Origin: Raphanus sativus
Taxonomy: Eukaryota > Streptophyta > Magnoliopsida > Brassicales > Brassicaceae
Direction: 5' to 3'
Assembly: GCF_000801105.2 (NCBI RefSeq)
Contig: NC_079518.1
Coordinates: forward strand, 26,454,800 to 26,518,799
DNA length: 64,000 nucleotides
Shown: piece after piece, positions 42,744 through 53,597 of the stretch
How positions within the stretch are numbered: position 1 is the first letter of the stretch
How the letters are laid out: each line of letters opens with the position of its first letter
Made by a program: the position numbers and the translations under genes
Notes under the pieces: model-generated
The model's input: only the letters and a program-made list of their open reading frames with translations
Told to the model about the DNA's origin: nothing
The model's database searches: none

Positions 42744-43532
42744 ATGGATGATAAAATTCAAAAGAGAGATTTAATTTGTGAACTTCCAGATGAGTTGCTG
42801 TTGAAGATACTATCTTCGCTTCCTAGTAAAGATGCTGTAACCACGAGTGTCTTGTCGAAACGGTGGCAATCTCTTTGGAAGGAGATGAAGACATTCAGAT
42901 ATGATGAGGAACTTCGATGTGGTAATGCTAGAATTGCTTCTAAGTTTACGCTATTTATAAGTAGAAGATCAAGAGTAGAGATCTTGCAGCTCAAGCTGAC
43001 CCCATGTTATGAAAAAACAATCATCAAACGTTTGGTTAGCAATGCCCTTGCTCGCTCTTTGAGAGAGCTGAGAATTGAGATGGTTTACAATTCATTTGAG
43101 TTGCCTGTAAGCTTGTTTTCCTGTCCACAACTTGAAACCTTAATACTCCAGAAACTAAGCCTCGTGGATGTTCCACGTTATGCTGATTTGGCCTGCCTCA
43201 AACGTCTCCACCTTTTATCTGTTAGGTTTTCATGCGACGAATCTGTGAAAACGCTTCTAAGCGTATGCCCACGTCTTGAAGAATTGGTTGTGAGACGAAG
43301 CTCTTATACAGATGTGAAGATATTTTCCATCAATGTCCCTACGCTGAGGAGTTTGTATGTCGATAATTCGTCTGGGAAATCTAGGCCTAAAGGTGTCCAC
43401 GGGTTTGTGATCAATGCACCTTCTTTGAGGTGTTTTAGCATTAGGGATAGCTTCAGCAACTATTTACGGTTTAGAAATATGCCAAAGCTGGTCAAGTCTA
43501 CTGTCAACGTTGTTTGTGACATTATGATATGA
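42744..43532 (+). CDS. FBD-type F-box protein, truncated copy A'
   Basis: 262 residues, about 19 substitutions from the copy at 27112 and the same length. F-box at about 10-48 with one change in it (KDAVTTSVL for KDAVATSVL). Like copy A it ends VVCDIMI and lacks the FBD-coding exons, so the truncation predates the duplication. About 240 bp upstream and 950 bp downstream are duplicated along with it (42500-44480 versus 26867-28763). Both copies keep open frames after duplication, which argues for, but does not prove, function. Confidence 0.78.
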   Translation: MDDKIQKRDLICELPDELLLKILSSLPSKDAVTTSVLSKRWQSLWKEMKTFRYDEELRCGNARIASKFTLFISRRSRVEILQLKLTPCYEKTIIKRLVSNALARSLRELRIEMVYNSFELPVSLFSCPQLETLILQKLSLVDVPRYADLACLKRLHLLSVRFSCDESVKTLLSVCPRLEELVVRRSSYTDVKIFSINVPTLRSLYVDNSSGKSRPKGVHGFVINAPSLRCFSIRDSFSNYLRFRNMPKLVKSTVNVVCDIMI

Positions 43533-44480
43533 ACCTTTTTAAATATGATAGGTTAAGTTTTTTCTCAATCCTAATCTCTTTCATGTATTAGAGTTATTTT
43601 TTGAAAATTATTTTCTTATTAACTGATTAATTCAAACAAGTTTTACCTTCAAAAGTATACTATAAATGTATAGCGAACCACATTATTATGTCAAGATCGA
43701 ATCCAAAAAGACGAAAGTTACATTACAAATCTTGAAGAAAAGAGCTTCGTTTGTTTACTAAAGCTAAACAAGAAAGTAAATAGCAAAAAAAGTAAAAACG
43801 ATGTAAGCTAATGAATAAAGACGTTCCATTACTAAAGCTAAACAAGAAAGTAACTTGCAAAAAGTAAAAAACGATCTCAGGAAATCTCAACAACAAATAT
43901 TGACAGAAAATGTATTCAGGACCGTTATAGAACTTAAATCATTAGACTAGATTAACAAGTTTGCGAGGTAATCGAAACTTCTAAGTTCTAACAATCAATT
44001 CCCGTAAGCTAATATTAGCTCATATGTTTTAATTAGATTTTTTTTTTATAAATCGAATTGTATAAGATGGTAGCTTTAATATTTGTCCCTTTTTGGTTGG
44101 TCATTGATGGACAATTACGAGTTCGGGAATGGTTACAGTACTCTCCGTTTGGTATGATTGAGTTTTGTGTTGGTTCGCTGCAATTACATATACTAACAAT
44201 TCAGATTATCTCTATGCTGAAGCTCCCTTATCTTCTGCCTGATTTAACTCCTTTTAGAGAATTAGATGCAATTAGGATCCAACATTTGTAAGGCAAGATG
44301 CTTTTGACTATCCTGAATGGCTTGCTCCCCTTTCACGTCTTCAATCTCTAGCAAAAGAGGTATCCAATGGACCGGTGCCTTTGTAAGCCAAAAAAAGATA
44401 ACTTGGAAAACGAACGCATACTGAAAGTAAAGCTTGATGGAATGGCTCATTTGTTTGTCATATGAAACTTTGGCAGTACG
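43533..44480. repeat. 3' flank of copy A' including block R copy 3
   Basis: 43533-44159 matches 27901-28539 and 44160-44480 matches block R (24060-24480, 28540-28763). This copy keeps the GAAACTTTGGCAGTACGAT end that the 28.5 kb copy has lost. It ends next to the myrosinase intron. Confidence 0.7.
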
Positions 44481-44523
44481 ATGTAAAAAATAAATATCAG
44501 ATGCCCAAAAACTGACATGAGGA

Positions 44524-44525
<2 letters not shown>

Positions 44526-44575
<50 letters not shown>
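44526..44575. repeat. (AT)25 microsatellite
   Basis: A 50-bp perfect AT run followed by a short TG run, 12 bp inside the intron following the myrosinase exon. Confidence 0.95.
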
Positions 44576-44583
<8 letters not shown>

Positions 44584-44587
44584 ATAC

Positions 44588-44776
44588 CTGGTACGCGGCA
44601 GTAGCCGCACCGAAAGTGAAGTTCTCTGGAAATCCAGTTCGGTTGAAGGTAAGAGAATTGTCGCAATTGAAGGGTTCTTTAGCCTTGTATTCTGGATTGC
44701 ATACAGTTTGGCTATTCGAAACGACAAAGAAAATGACAAGGAAGGCTAGAGAGTAGTGAGCTTTTCGAATTGCCAT
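44588..44776 (-). pseudogene. Orphan first exon of a myrosinase / GH1 beta-glucosidase
   Basis: On the minus strand an exon of 63 codons starts at the Met in MAIRKAHYSLAFLVIFFVVS (a signal peptide), continues CNPEYKAKEPFNCDNSLTFN and RTGFPENFTFGAATAAYQ, and ends CAG|GTATAC. This is the N-terminus of a plant GH1 enzyme of the root-type myrosinase group (TGG4/TGG5/BGLU36-like from memory); FTFGAATxAYQ starts the barrel. Such enzymes hydrolyse glucosinolates in vacuole or ER bodies. The next exon should begin with a Glu-Gly-rich segment, but the intron runs into an (AT)25 tract and then block R; none of the other dozen exons is present. It is a truncated gene. The 5' flank carries CATGCATG (44930) and a TATATAG stretch at 44840. 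Confidence 0.8.
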
Positions 44777-45129
44777 TGTTGAGAGACTTTGTAGTTTGTG
44801 TATGGCTAATTTGATGATGACTGGATGATGAACTTGGAGGGGTTTATATAGTAGGGTTTGAGTGCATGGGACTTGCTTGGAATTCAAGTAAACTTGTTAC
44901 GTAAATAGACATTCCTTCAATTTGATCTTCCATGCATGTTCTCCACCTCACGCTGTCCTGTTTTCTAATAAAAGAAATTAATTTATCCCTAATAAACAAA
45001 TAGAAAAATGGAGTTCTACGGCATGCATATCATATATTTCTCTTATATGTGAATAATACGCATAGAGCTCCACCAGATATATACATGTACATATATGCTT
45101 CAGAATATATGTTTCTTAACTAATATATT
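44777..45129. promoter_or_regulatory. Former 5' flank of the myrosinase fragment
   Basis: A TATA-like GTTTATATAGTAG at 44839-44851 lies ~65 bp upstream of the start codon on the minus strand, and an RY-type CATGCATG at 44931-44938. Both fit an intact promoter attached to a broken gene. Nothing else is seen. Confidence 0.35.
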
Positions 45130-45835
45130 ATTTTAACCGGATCTAAAACCGAGCCGAACCCGACCCGAAAAAGTAGTACCGAATCCGAATCAAAATTTAT
45201 TAAATATCCAAACGGATTCAAAATTTTGGTATTTATAGAATCGAACCGAACCCGACCCGAACCAAAATATTTTGGGTACCCGAATATATCCGAAATAGAT
45301 ATATATACCTAAATATATTAATTATTTTTAGATTTAATGTATATTAAAAATATCCAAAATATATAAGATACTTTTTATTTTTCCAAAATACTTGAAAATA
45401 TATACAAATAGTCAAAAATAAATGTCCAAAATAGCTAAACTATACTCAAAACACCAAAAATACATGAATAATATATTGATTCCAAATGTTCAAGCAAAAC
45501 TAATTTATATGTTAAATTTAGGTAGTCAACATGAGTCTGTATGTTTGATGACAAAAATGTTAAATTTAGGTATTTTGACATTTGTTATTCAAATTAATTT
45601 ATAATATATTATTTTATCTATAGATTTTTAAAAATTTAAAGTATATAATGAATTTTAAAATTTTAAAAATTAATTTAAATGGGTTATCTGATCCCGAACT
45701 GAACCCGCAAAAATCCGAATCGAACCCGAATCGAAATTTAAAAATATCCGAATGGAGCTGAAATCTTTGGCCCCGAAACCCGAATAGATCTGAACCGAAT
45801 CCGAATAGATACCCGAATCTCACCCCTAACATCTA
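45130..45835. repeat. CCGAACCCGA-rich dispersed repeat
   Basis: The flanks (45135-45300 and 45680-45830) are dense in CCGAACCCGACCCG, CCCGAATCGAA and ACCCGAATxTC words around an AT-rich core; the right end is ATCTCACCCCTAAC. Same class as 6655-7290. Non-coding. Confidence 0.55.
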
Positions 45836-48040
45836 TTGTACAATTCGAATTACAAGATCTCTTAACCAAGTTTGGATTCAGTTTACGTTAATGTATTTAT
45901 AGAAAAAAGTGTAATTTATAGTACTCATAAATGCACCAATCTTTAATTTTCCTAAGGAAAATATGAATTGTCAAATACAAAACTTTAAACCCTATTCTAA
46001 GGGACAGTTTTAGTAATTAACGTTTAACTATTATCATAACATCTACTAACAAAATATTCTGGTTTATTGTAAATAAATATCTTGATCAAATTTATTGCTA
46101 AAGTTAATTTTTTTTGTTTTAGAATTAAGTTTCAATAGAAATAAGTGAATTAAAATGTAATATTATTTTTGTTTATTTTGAGAGTATATTTCAAAATTTT
46201 GCACCATCTGTTTTAATCATCTATAAAGATATACATTTGCAATAGGAAAAAAAATGTTCATGTGTATTTAATCATCTATAAGATATCGTTTTCACATATA
46301 CAAAGAAATCAAATGATTTATAGTTGAATAAATTACTGAATTGATATGAGATAATAATAATAGTGTATTCAAAATACGTTTTAAACTGAGTTTCACGTAT
46401 AATTATTTTTATTAAATTTTTAGATTTTTTATTTTGTTATTTATACTAATATGCTATAAGAATAATTGACACAATACATGTTATAATAAAATTTTCATAT
46501 GATACACAACATATAATATATATGTATTAGTTTGAACAGGTGAAATACAAGTTCATTAATTTGATCGGCTGAAGTCTAAAAAGTTATAATATGAAACTTT
46601 TAACCAATTAGGCTGCTTTTATAAATGGTTGTCGATTTCTCTTTGAAAATGTTTTTTTTTATTGCGGAACTGGTTAAAAACTAACATAATTATCTATTAT
46701 AATTTTGTATTTTATTTGTTTTTAGATGTAAAATTTAATTTAGTGTAATTTTATTATCTTAACTTTTAGCCAAAGTTTCTAATTGGTGTTATTATTACAA
46801 AAACTAAAATTAAAAATTTTAAAATTTAAATTATACTTTACAAAGAAACTATTAATTTTATAATATCATATAGTTTTCAATAATAAGAATATTATATTTT
46901 ATCTATAACTTTATAATACTTTTTATTAATTTACTGATCAGCAGTTTAACTATGGTCGATCCATAGACATGTTAATATTGATGAATCAATTTTATTCATA
47001 TGATATGTAATATTATTTCCGAAATAATATTTTTATTTAAGCCCTCATATTAAAACTTAAGGTGTACAAATTTGTTAAGATATTTGTTTAGATATTGCAG
47101 TAAAAGTATTGCACTATTTAAATATATTTTATTTGATAACTTAGTCAAATAGTATAATTAAATAATTTTCATATATTTGCTTATGTAGACAAATGTGTAA
47201 ATTAATAATATATTTAAATGTTTAAATTAAACGTTTTCAAAACAAACATCAATTGAAGTCAACCCATTTTGAATTCAAAAACATACATCGAAATAACAGA
47301 AATGTTTTTTTTTTTCAAAAAAAAATAACAGAAATGTTGACGTATGATATGGTTTTGTTATGATTATGAAGTTGCTAAAGTATATGCAAGCTGTGATTTT
47401 TCTATCATCATTCCCGAAATCTCATCGAAGGAATAATTTTTCTATTATGGTGGTCAGAAAAATATTTTAAAATGATATGTTTTGGGAATATTTCTTAAAT
47501 GATAATACAAATTTTTCATAACATATGTTTAAAATTGAATAGTAGTAGCATGAAATTGTAAATACTATTGAAAAAAGGCAGCTAAAAAAAATATTCTGTT
47601 TTAATAGTATAGATTACAGTTCAAACAGATCAGTTTAAACTCTAAAAGATCGTTTATGCTGACGACAAAAAACAATAATAACTGAATCAAAAAAGAAAAT
47701 TAATAAATTAAAAATTATTTAGATAATATTATAAATTCTTAAAACCTAATATATATATATATATATATAGAATTCGACTAAAGCTACAAAATATTATATT
47801 CTCGAACACGTACCTCTCAACACTTAGATTAGAATTTAAATTTTATTTTTGTCAAATAACACAGAATAACACAAAACAAATATTTCTTGTAAGAAAAACA
47901 CAAAAATATTTGAGGAATCGTAAAAGATACCATATTTATAACACCATTTTTTCATGTTTACATTAAGTGTTATAACTTATAACCTTCAATTTTAAAAAGA
48001 AAAGGATATTTATGGCCTTATGGATAATTAATCTGAACCT
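45836..48040. other. AT-rich intergenic DNA with an isolated Helitron 5' end
   Basis: The only structure I can name is at 47590-47612, where the minus strand reads TCTATACTATTAAAACAG, a Helitron-type 5' end. No matching 3' terminus was found to its left. A (TA) run is at 47752-47768. No gene seen. Confidence 0.35.
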
Positions 48041-48412
48041 ATGATTGAAAGGTTAGATATGGTTTAGTGTTTACTGTTTATAATTTAAGGTTTAGAACTG
48101 AGGCATGGGTTTAAAGTTTAGAGTTTAGGGTTTAAAGTTGAGAGGTGTGGTTTATGGTTTAGAGTCAAGGATTTTACCTTTAATTTTAAAAAGAGAAAAA
48201 AAAATTTATAACAAAAAAAATTATGATTAACTAATCTAAACTTAGGTTTGAGAAGTGGGATATGGTTTAGTGTTTAGTGTTTAGATTTTAGGGTATGGAT
48301 TTGAGGGGTGGGGTTTAGTGTTTAGGGTTTAGAGTTGAGGGATAGAGCTTATGGTTTAGATTTGAGGGTTTAGGATTTAGGGTTCAGAATTTAGGGTTTG
48401 AATTTCGAAAAA
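48041..48412. repeat. Degenerate interstitial telomere-like repeats
   Basis: Dense TTTAGGG-like words (GGTTTAGTGTTTA, GAGTTTAGGGTTTAAAG, GTGTTTAGGGTTTAGAG, TAGGATTTAGGGTTC) in one orientation, in two blocks (48055-48180 and 48240-48412) separated by an AT-rich piece. This is the plant telomere motif in degenerate form, a known class in Brassicaceae intergenic DNA. Confidence 0.6.
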
Positions 48413-48429
48413 TATAATTCGAAAACATA

Positions 48430-48560
48430 AAAGAAAAATTATTGTGGAAGCTTCTCTAGTCCAATGGTTTGATTAAAAGTCATTTAATGTTTCTACATCC
48501 AAAGGTCTCGAGTTTAAACCCTAAAAATACCAAATTATACATATTATGAAAAAATATGTT
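48430..48560 (+). mobile_element. SINE-like, tRNA-derived sequence
   Basis: A box A-like TCTAGTCCAATGGTT at 48456 and a box B-like GGTCTCGAGTTTAAACCC at 48504 are spaced as in tRNA-derived SINEs, followed by AT-rich sequence. Ends and target duplications are not clear. Confidence 0.4.
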
Positions 48561-49064
48561 ATAATAGATTTTTAGCTTGGTGCATGAAATACCATCAAAA
48601 CATGGATTTTATAAGACAGCTCGGAACAGTGCATTGTGAGATGTGAATTCTTATAAAAGTTGTAGAATTGTCCGCTGTTGAATCATCTATATAATATTCT
48701 CATAGTTGTAATAGCATAACTAATCAAACTTAAAAAATTATATTTTACCTTTTAGATAATAATTTATTATATATATATATAGAACAAGAGTATATAAATC
48801 TTTTGTGTTCTAGTAAATAGTATACTTTTAAAAATGTCTCTTAGTAATGATAAAAATGAATAATGGTACAAACAAAATGGTAAAAAAAATTCACCAAAAT
48901 ATTTACAATTTTTTAAAAATTGTTAGAATATAAAAAATTAATATTTTTTTTAACAAATTAACTTTATTATTAGATTGTTAAGAGAGTACACAAATACATA
49001 TAACATAATAAAACAACAAATAATGCAAATAAAATAAAAATGAAAACATAAAACTTGAAGAAAT

Positions 49065-49094
49065 AACTTATGATGATGATTTTCATCATAAGTT
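49065..49094. repeat. Perfect 12-bp hairpin
   Basis: AACTTATGATGA and TCATCATAAGTT flank a 6-base loop (TGATTT). It lies inside AT-rich DNA, and no terminator or miRNA-like extension is visible. Confidence 0.8.
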
Positions 49095-49594
49095 TTAATA
49101 GAGTCCGAACTCTATTGATTTGCTTGCGATCTTCACATCTCTGTCGCATTAACACTGGCTCTCTTTGTTGTATTACATTGGCTTCATTCCAGTTTAGATA
49201 CATATATATTCTTTGGTTAAGAATCCAACATATTGATTCAACCATAAAAAATAATAATTGAAATAGCCAATTCTCAACGATTGTAAAGATATCGCCATAC
49301 AACGTACAAAGAGATTATCTCTTCCATGTGTTGACGTCTCCTACAGGATTTCCACGATCTAGATACCAAATATATTGTATCAAAATATAAATCATGAAAG
49401 TTTCTTTCCTAGACATCAATATTTTTTGCACCGGTTTCCTGATCATCTTCAGCATCTTGAGTCCATGGCGGCTTTTTTGGTGGACGTTGTTTCCATAACA
49501 AATCAGAAAAGATTTGTTTCAAACATCGAATAGTTATCACACAACGATGATAACTACCTGAAACTAACACAAAACTAACAATATATGTTAGGTT

Positions 49595-50045
49595 TATTAG
49601 AGATATTATATTCCACATCGGAAATTCTAAGAAATATTAAGTAATATATAAAGGGTTAGGGTCAATCCACTAATTACCAATTAGTTTTAAGTTGGAAGCC
49701 CATAATTTAATCTGAATATAACATGGTATAAGAGCAAAGATCCTAAAATACTCTAAACCCCTAATTAATCTTAATCCTACCCGACTGGATTTATAGATCA
49801 AACTAACCATTTTTCGACCAGGTATAAATGTCGTAATTAACTCGCTCGACCGAGTATAACTGTCTTAAAATTTCGAGATTTCTGGCCGATAAGAGCTATC
49901 ATCTCGAGGAAGAGTATTAGAGATATTATATCCCACATCGGAAATTCTAAAGAATATTAAGTAATATATAAAACGTTAGGGTCAATCCATTAATTACTAA
50001 TTGGTTTTAAGTTGGAAATCCTAATTAACCAGGCTCTAATACCAT
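49595..50045 (+). mobile_element. TRIM-like miniature LTR retrotransposon
   Basis: Two direct repeats of about 120-129 bp start TATTAGAGATATTATAT at 49595 and 49915 and share CCCACATCGGAAATTCTAA (one base different), AATATTAAGTAATATATAAA and GGTTTTAAGTTGGAA-type text. A primer-binding-like TGGTATAAGAGCA (initiator tRNA-Met type, one base off TGGTATCAGAGC) follows the first repeat at 49724, and a purine-rich GAGGAAGAG precedes the second at 49907. No coding region lies between them, as expected for a TRIM. Confidence 0.7.
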
Positions 50046-50482
50046 ATTAACCTATATGGACTTCACACACAGAGGCAGATCCACACTATAACTAGTGGGA
50101 TCACTTGACACCACAAAAATATGATAAAATGTTGTTTTGTTAAAAGAAATTGTCAAAAATCTAGTGGGAAAATTGGTAAAGAGTATGGTGTTTGACACCA
50201 CAAAGACCAGGGTTCGACGTCCCTTTCATATTTTCGATGTGGGACTTCTCTCCAGTAAGATTTGACAAAGACTCGGCATAAAGTGCCGGAAGAATTCTGA
50301 TATAATCTTCATAGACTCCACTTCGATAGACGTAGGAATAAACCAGACAGGAACGAAAAACCATGCTTTTGTTTAAATATTACTCTCACAACCACTTTTG
50401 GAAACTTTTCTGTGGGATTATAAGAACGAAAAGGAAAATCGAAGAAGGGGGAGAGCCACCGACAAAATGCCGGTGACCCTTA
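50046..50482. other. Spacer between TRIM-like and TIR elements
   Basis: Contains GAGGCAGATCCACACT and a duplicated AATCTAGTGGGA/ACTAGTGGGATCAC word, and a TATGGTGTTTGACACCA inverted segment near 50187. Words shared with 31240 (ACTCGGCATAAAG) point to dispersed repeats. No gene. Confidence 0.35.
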
Positions 50483-50844
50483 AGTGCTGTTCGTTTGGTT
50501 GCCGCAGGTCCGGCGTCTGCGTCTGCGGCAATGATTTTCGCAGCAAGCTTGTTCGTTTCATTGACGCCGGTACGTGCGTCTGCGTCTGCGTCTAAACGCC
50601 AGGATTTGCGTCAGACGCCCAAAAATCCTGCGGCCGCGACTAATAACCAGCGTCTATTTAATCTATTTACTATTTTACCCTTAACCTAATTCACTAATTA
50701 CAAAAATACCTAAGCTATTTTTGACGCAGACGCCTTATCTTCTCCATTGACGCCACTGCCTTTTCTTCTCCATCTCTCTCGAATCTCGATCTCAGACCTA
50801 TCTCTCTCGATCTCAAACCAGCTCTCTCTCTCTCTCGAACCCAG

Positions 50845-51276
<432 letters not shown>

Positions 51277-51582
51277 CTCTCTCTCTTGAAGCTCATCTCA
51301 TCTCACTCTCTCGTTTAGACTCAAAGTACACAATCATTTGTCTGCTTTTCTGAGTTGTTTGTAATGGAACATAGAAACTTACATGTGTGTTTGCTTTGTC
51401 TCAGGCTCTCTCAGGCTTCTCCATAGCTTTCTGTGTGTGTGTCTCAAGCTCTCCTAAGCTTTGTCTGTCTTTCACTGTCTTGTAAGGTAATCAGATGATT
51501 TTTTTTTTAAATTCAGGTTTGAGACTCTTGCTGTTTATTTATATCCTATGGCGATACTAATTGTTGTCAATGATGTTTTCAG

Positions 51583-52557
51583 GTCAACAACACAGATGCT
51601 GATGCGAAGATTCGAGTCAATCTCCGTGAGTGTTTGATCGTCTCTCGTAGGTGACTTGAGTTTGTTGTGACTTAGCTTATCTGTTTTTTTCTTTATCAGA
51701 GGCGCAAGGCAAAGAGAGTCAGGAAGGCCAAGGATGAGAAGAAGAGCTCTGCCTCTAACAACAAGCCCAAGCGTCCTCTTACTGCTTTCTTCATTTTCAT
51801 GTAATCTTCATCCTTGCATAGTCGTCTTGTTTTGGTTTTGTTTGCTGGCGCTTATGTACTGAGATTAAGCTGGCATTGTCTGTCTATTTTGCAGGAATGA
51901 TTTCCGCAAAACTTTCAAAGAAGAGAATCCTTCTTCTAACGTTAAGGATGTAAGTTGTAACAAAGTTTGTTACTTTACATGAATTGGTCGGCTAGTGTTT
52001 GTGATGATTTAAGTGACTATGCTTTCTACGTGATCGTAGGTCTAGGTCGTAACCAAGTTTGTTACTTTACATGATTAGTATGCTACTGGTGATGAAGGTT
52101 TAATAGTGTATGCTTTCTTATATTATTGTAGGTTGCAAAGCAGGGTGGTGAAAATGGAAGTCTTTGATCATTGCTCTGTCCTTTGCTTCTTCCCTTAGTT
52201 TCATGGTGATTTGCTTATTGTGATCTTACTCTGTATTCTTTTGATCATTTAGGAAAAGAAAGTTTATTTGGATAAGGCTGCTGAACTAAAGGCAGAGTAC
52301 AACAAGTCACTGGAGAGCAGTGATGCCGATGAGGAAGTATGTGTTTCGTCATTAATTGTTTTGTATGTACATTTTTCTCACTATAACATGGAATCTTGAA
52401 TCTTAAGTTGATATGATGACTTATTTAGGAAGAGGATGAGGAGAAGCAGTCAGATGATGATGCCGATGAAAAACAATCTGACGCGGCTGATGTGTCTAAG
52501 CAGTCGACATTTATCGTATTAAATCATGTTTTAGTTAATGATTTGATTTTTTTTTAA
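51583..52557 (+). pseudogene. Captured HMGB6-like (HMG-box) gene segment
   Basis: Exon-like pieces: 51583-51625 (NNTDADAKIRVNL), ~51700-51800 (RRKAKRVRKAKDEKKSSAS, NNKPKRPLTAFFIFM), 51895-51949 (NDFRKTFKEENPSSNVKD), 52132-~52170 (VAKQGGE then frameshift), 52253-52336 (EKKVYLDKAAELKAEYNKSL, ESSDADEE) and 52429-52557 (EEDEEKQSDDDADEKQSDAA..). Order and wording match the plant HMGB6 type: basic N-part, HMG box and acidic tail. HMGB proteins bend DNA in chromatin. In the fourth piece GGTGGTGAAAATGGAAG lacks one A of the expected GAAAAATGG, destroying the conserved EKWKSL motif and giving TGA; its donor site is also lost. The 5' exons before AKIRVNL are missing. Introns are retained, so capture was at the DNA level. 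Confidence 0.75.
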
Positions 52558-53082
52558 GACTTGTTGTAATATTTTTTTTATCAACCAACTTCTTATTTGT
52601 TTGAATTTCAAAAATTAGATTTTATCATATTTACTTCAGTATAATTTTTTTTAATATGATTGATTATGATTATAAAGTAGTTTGATGTATTATTTTTATT
52701 TTTATTTAGCTTATGATTTATGACATCAAATATTTTTATATTTGACCAAAAATTTATTACCAATTAAACATAATATTCTTATGGATGTAAATATATTTAA
52801 ACTACATTTTATTTATTTAAAATATAATTTTACAAATTTTTAAAAATAAAATATGAATAAATGAAAATAGTCGCAGCGTCAACCAAACGAACAACTCAAA
52901 ACAGCGTCATGCGTCGGCGTCTTGCGGCTGCGTCAATTTCCTGCGTCTTCAAAACGAACAATAATCGGCGTCAGCGTCGGCGTCAACCAAACGAACATCA
53001 GATAAACGAGTTTGACGCAGCCGCTGACGCCGACGCCGACGCTGACGCTGAAACCGGCGGCAACCAAACGAACAGGCCTTTA

Positions 53083-53597
53083 AACGATCAATGAAACTGG
53101 AAAAAAATATACAGACGATTGTTGTTGGAAATCACCCTTGGGAGAAAAAACGGTTACGTTGTTTTTTCACTCTCACGTTTCTTTATCTTGCCTTGCATAT
53201 ATACGTATCTTTCTTTTTTGCAACTTTTTTTCTATTTACTTTAAATTTAATATTTTCTTATATGTGAAAATTATATTTTTATATATATGGAAAATATCCG
53301 AACGGATTAAGATGTTCTTGTACGACTTTTCACTTTTTAAGCCATATATGAAAGCAATATAGAAAATGAAACAAAAGCATCTTCCTCAACCACTGTTTTC
53401 CATTTTCTCACAAACCAGAACTAAAACAAATCTCATGGTGTTAAAACGCAATAACCCATATGCATACGATTACACAACGTTGCAAACAACCAAACCTACT
53501 TAACCCATTAAAGAAGAAGAGTCTAAACACTCGCTGACTTACAGATAAAGAATCCCAAATACAGAGAGAGATGTGGAGACAACTCTAAATCATACAA
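53083..53597. other. 3' flank of Y14; nothing else recognised
   Basis: AT-rich spacer between the TIR element and the Y14 stop codon. Probably contains the Y14 3' UTR and polyadenylation region (minus strand); no gene seen. Confidence 0.4.

Noticed and set aside
50160..50260. tRNA-like box A (TTGGTAAAGAG) and box B (GGGTTCGACGTCC) suggesting a SINE or tRNA
   Set aside because: No cloverleaf can be folded and no ends or target duplications are visible; too weak to list as a SINE.
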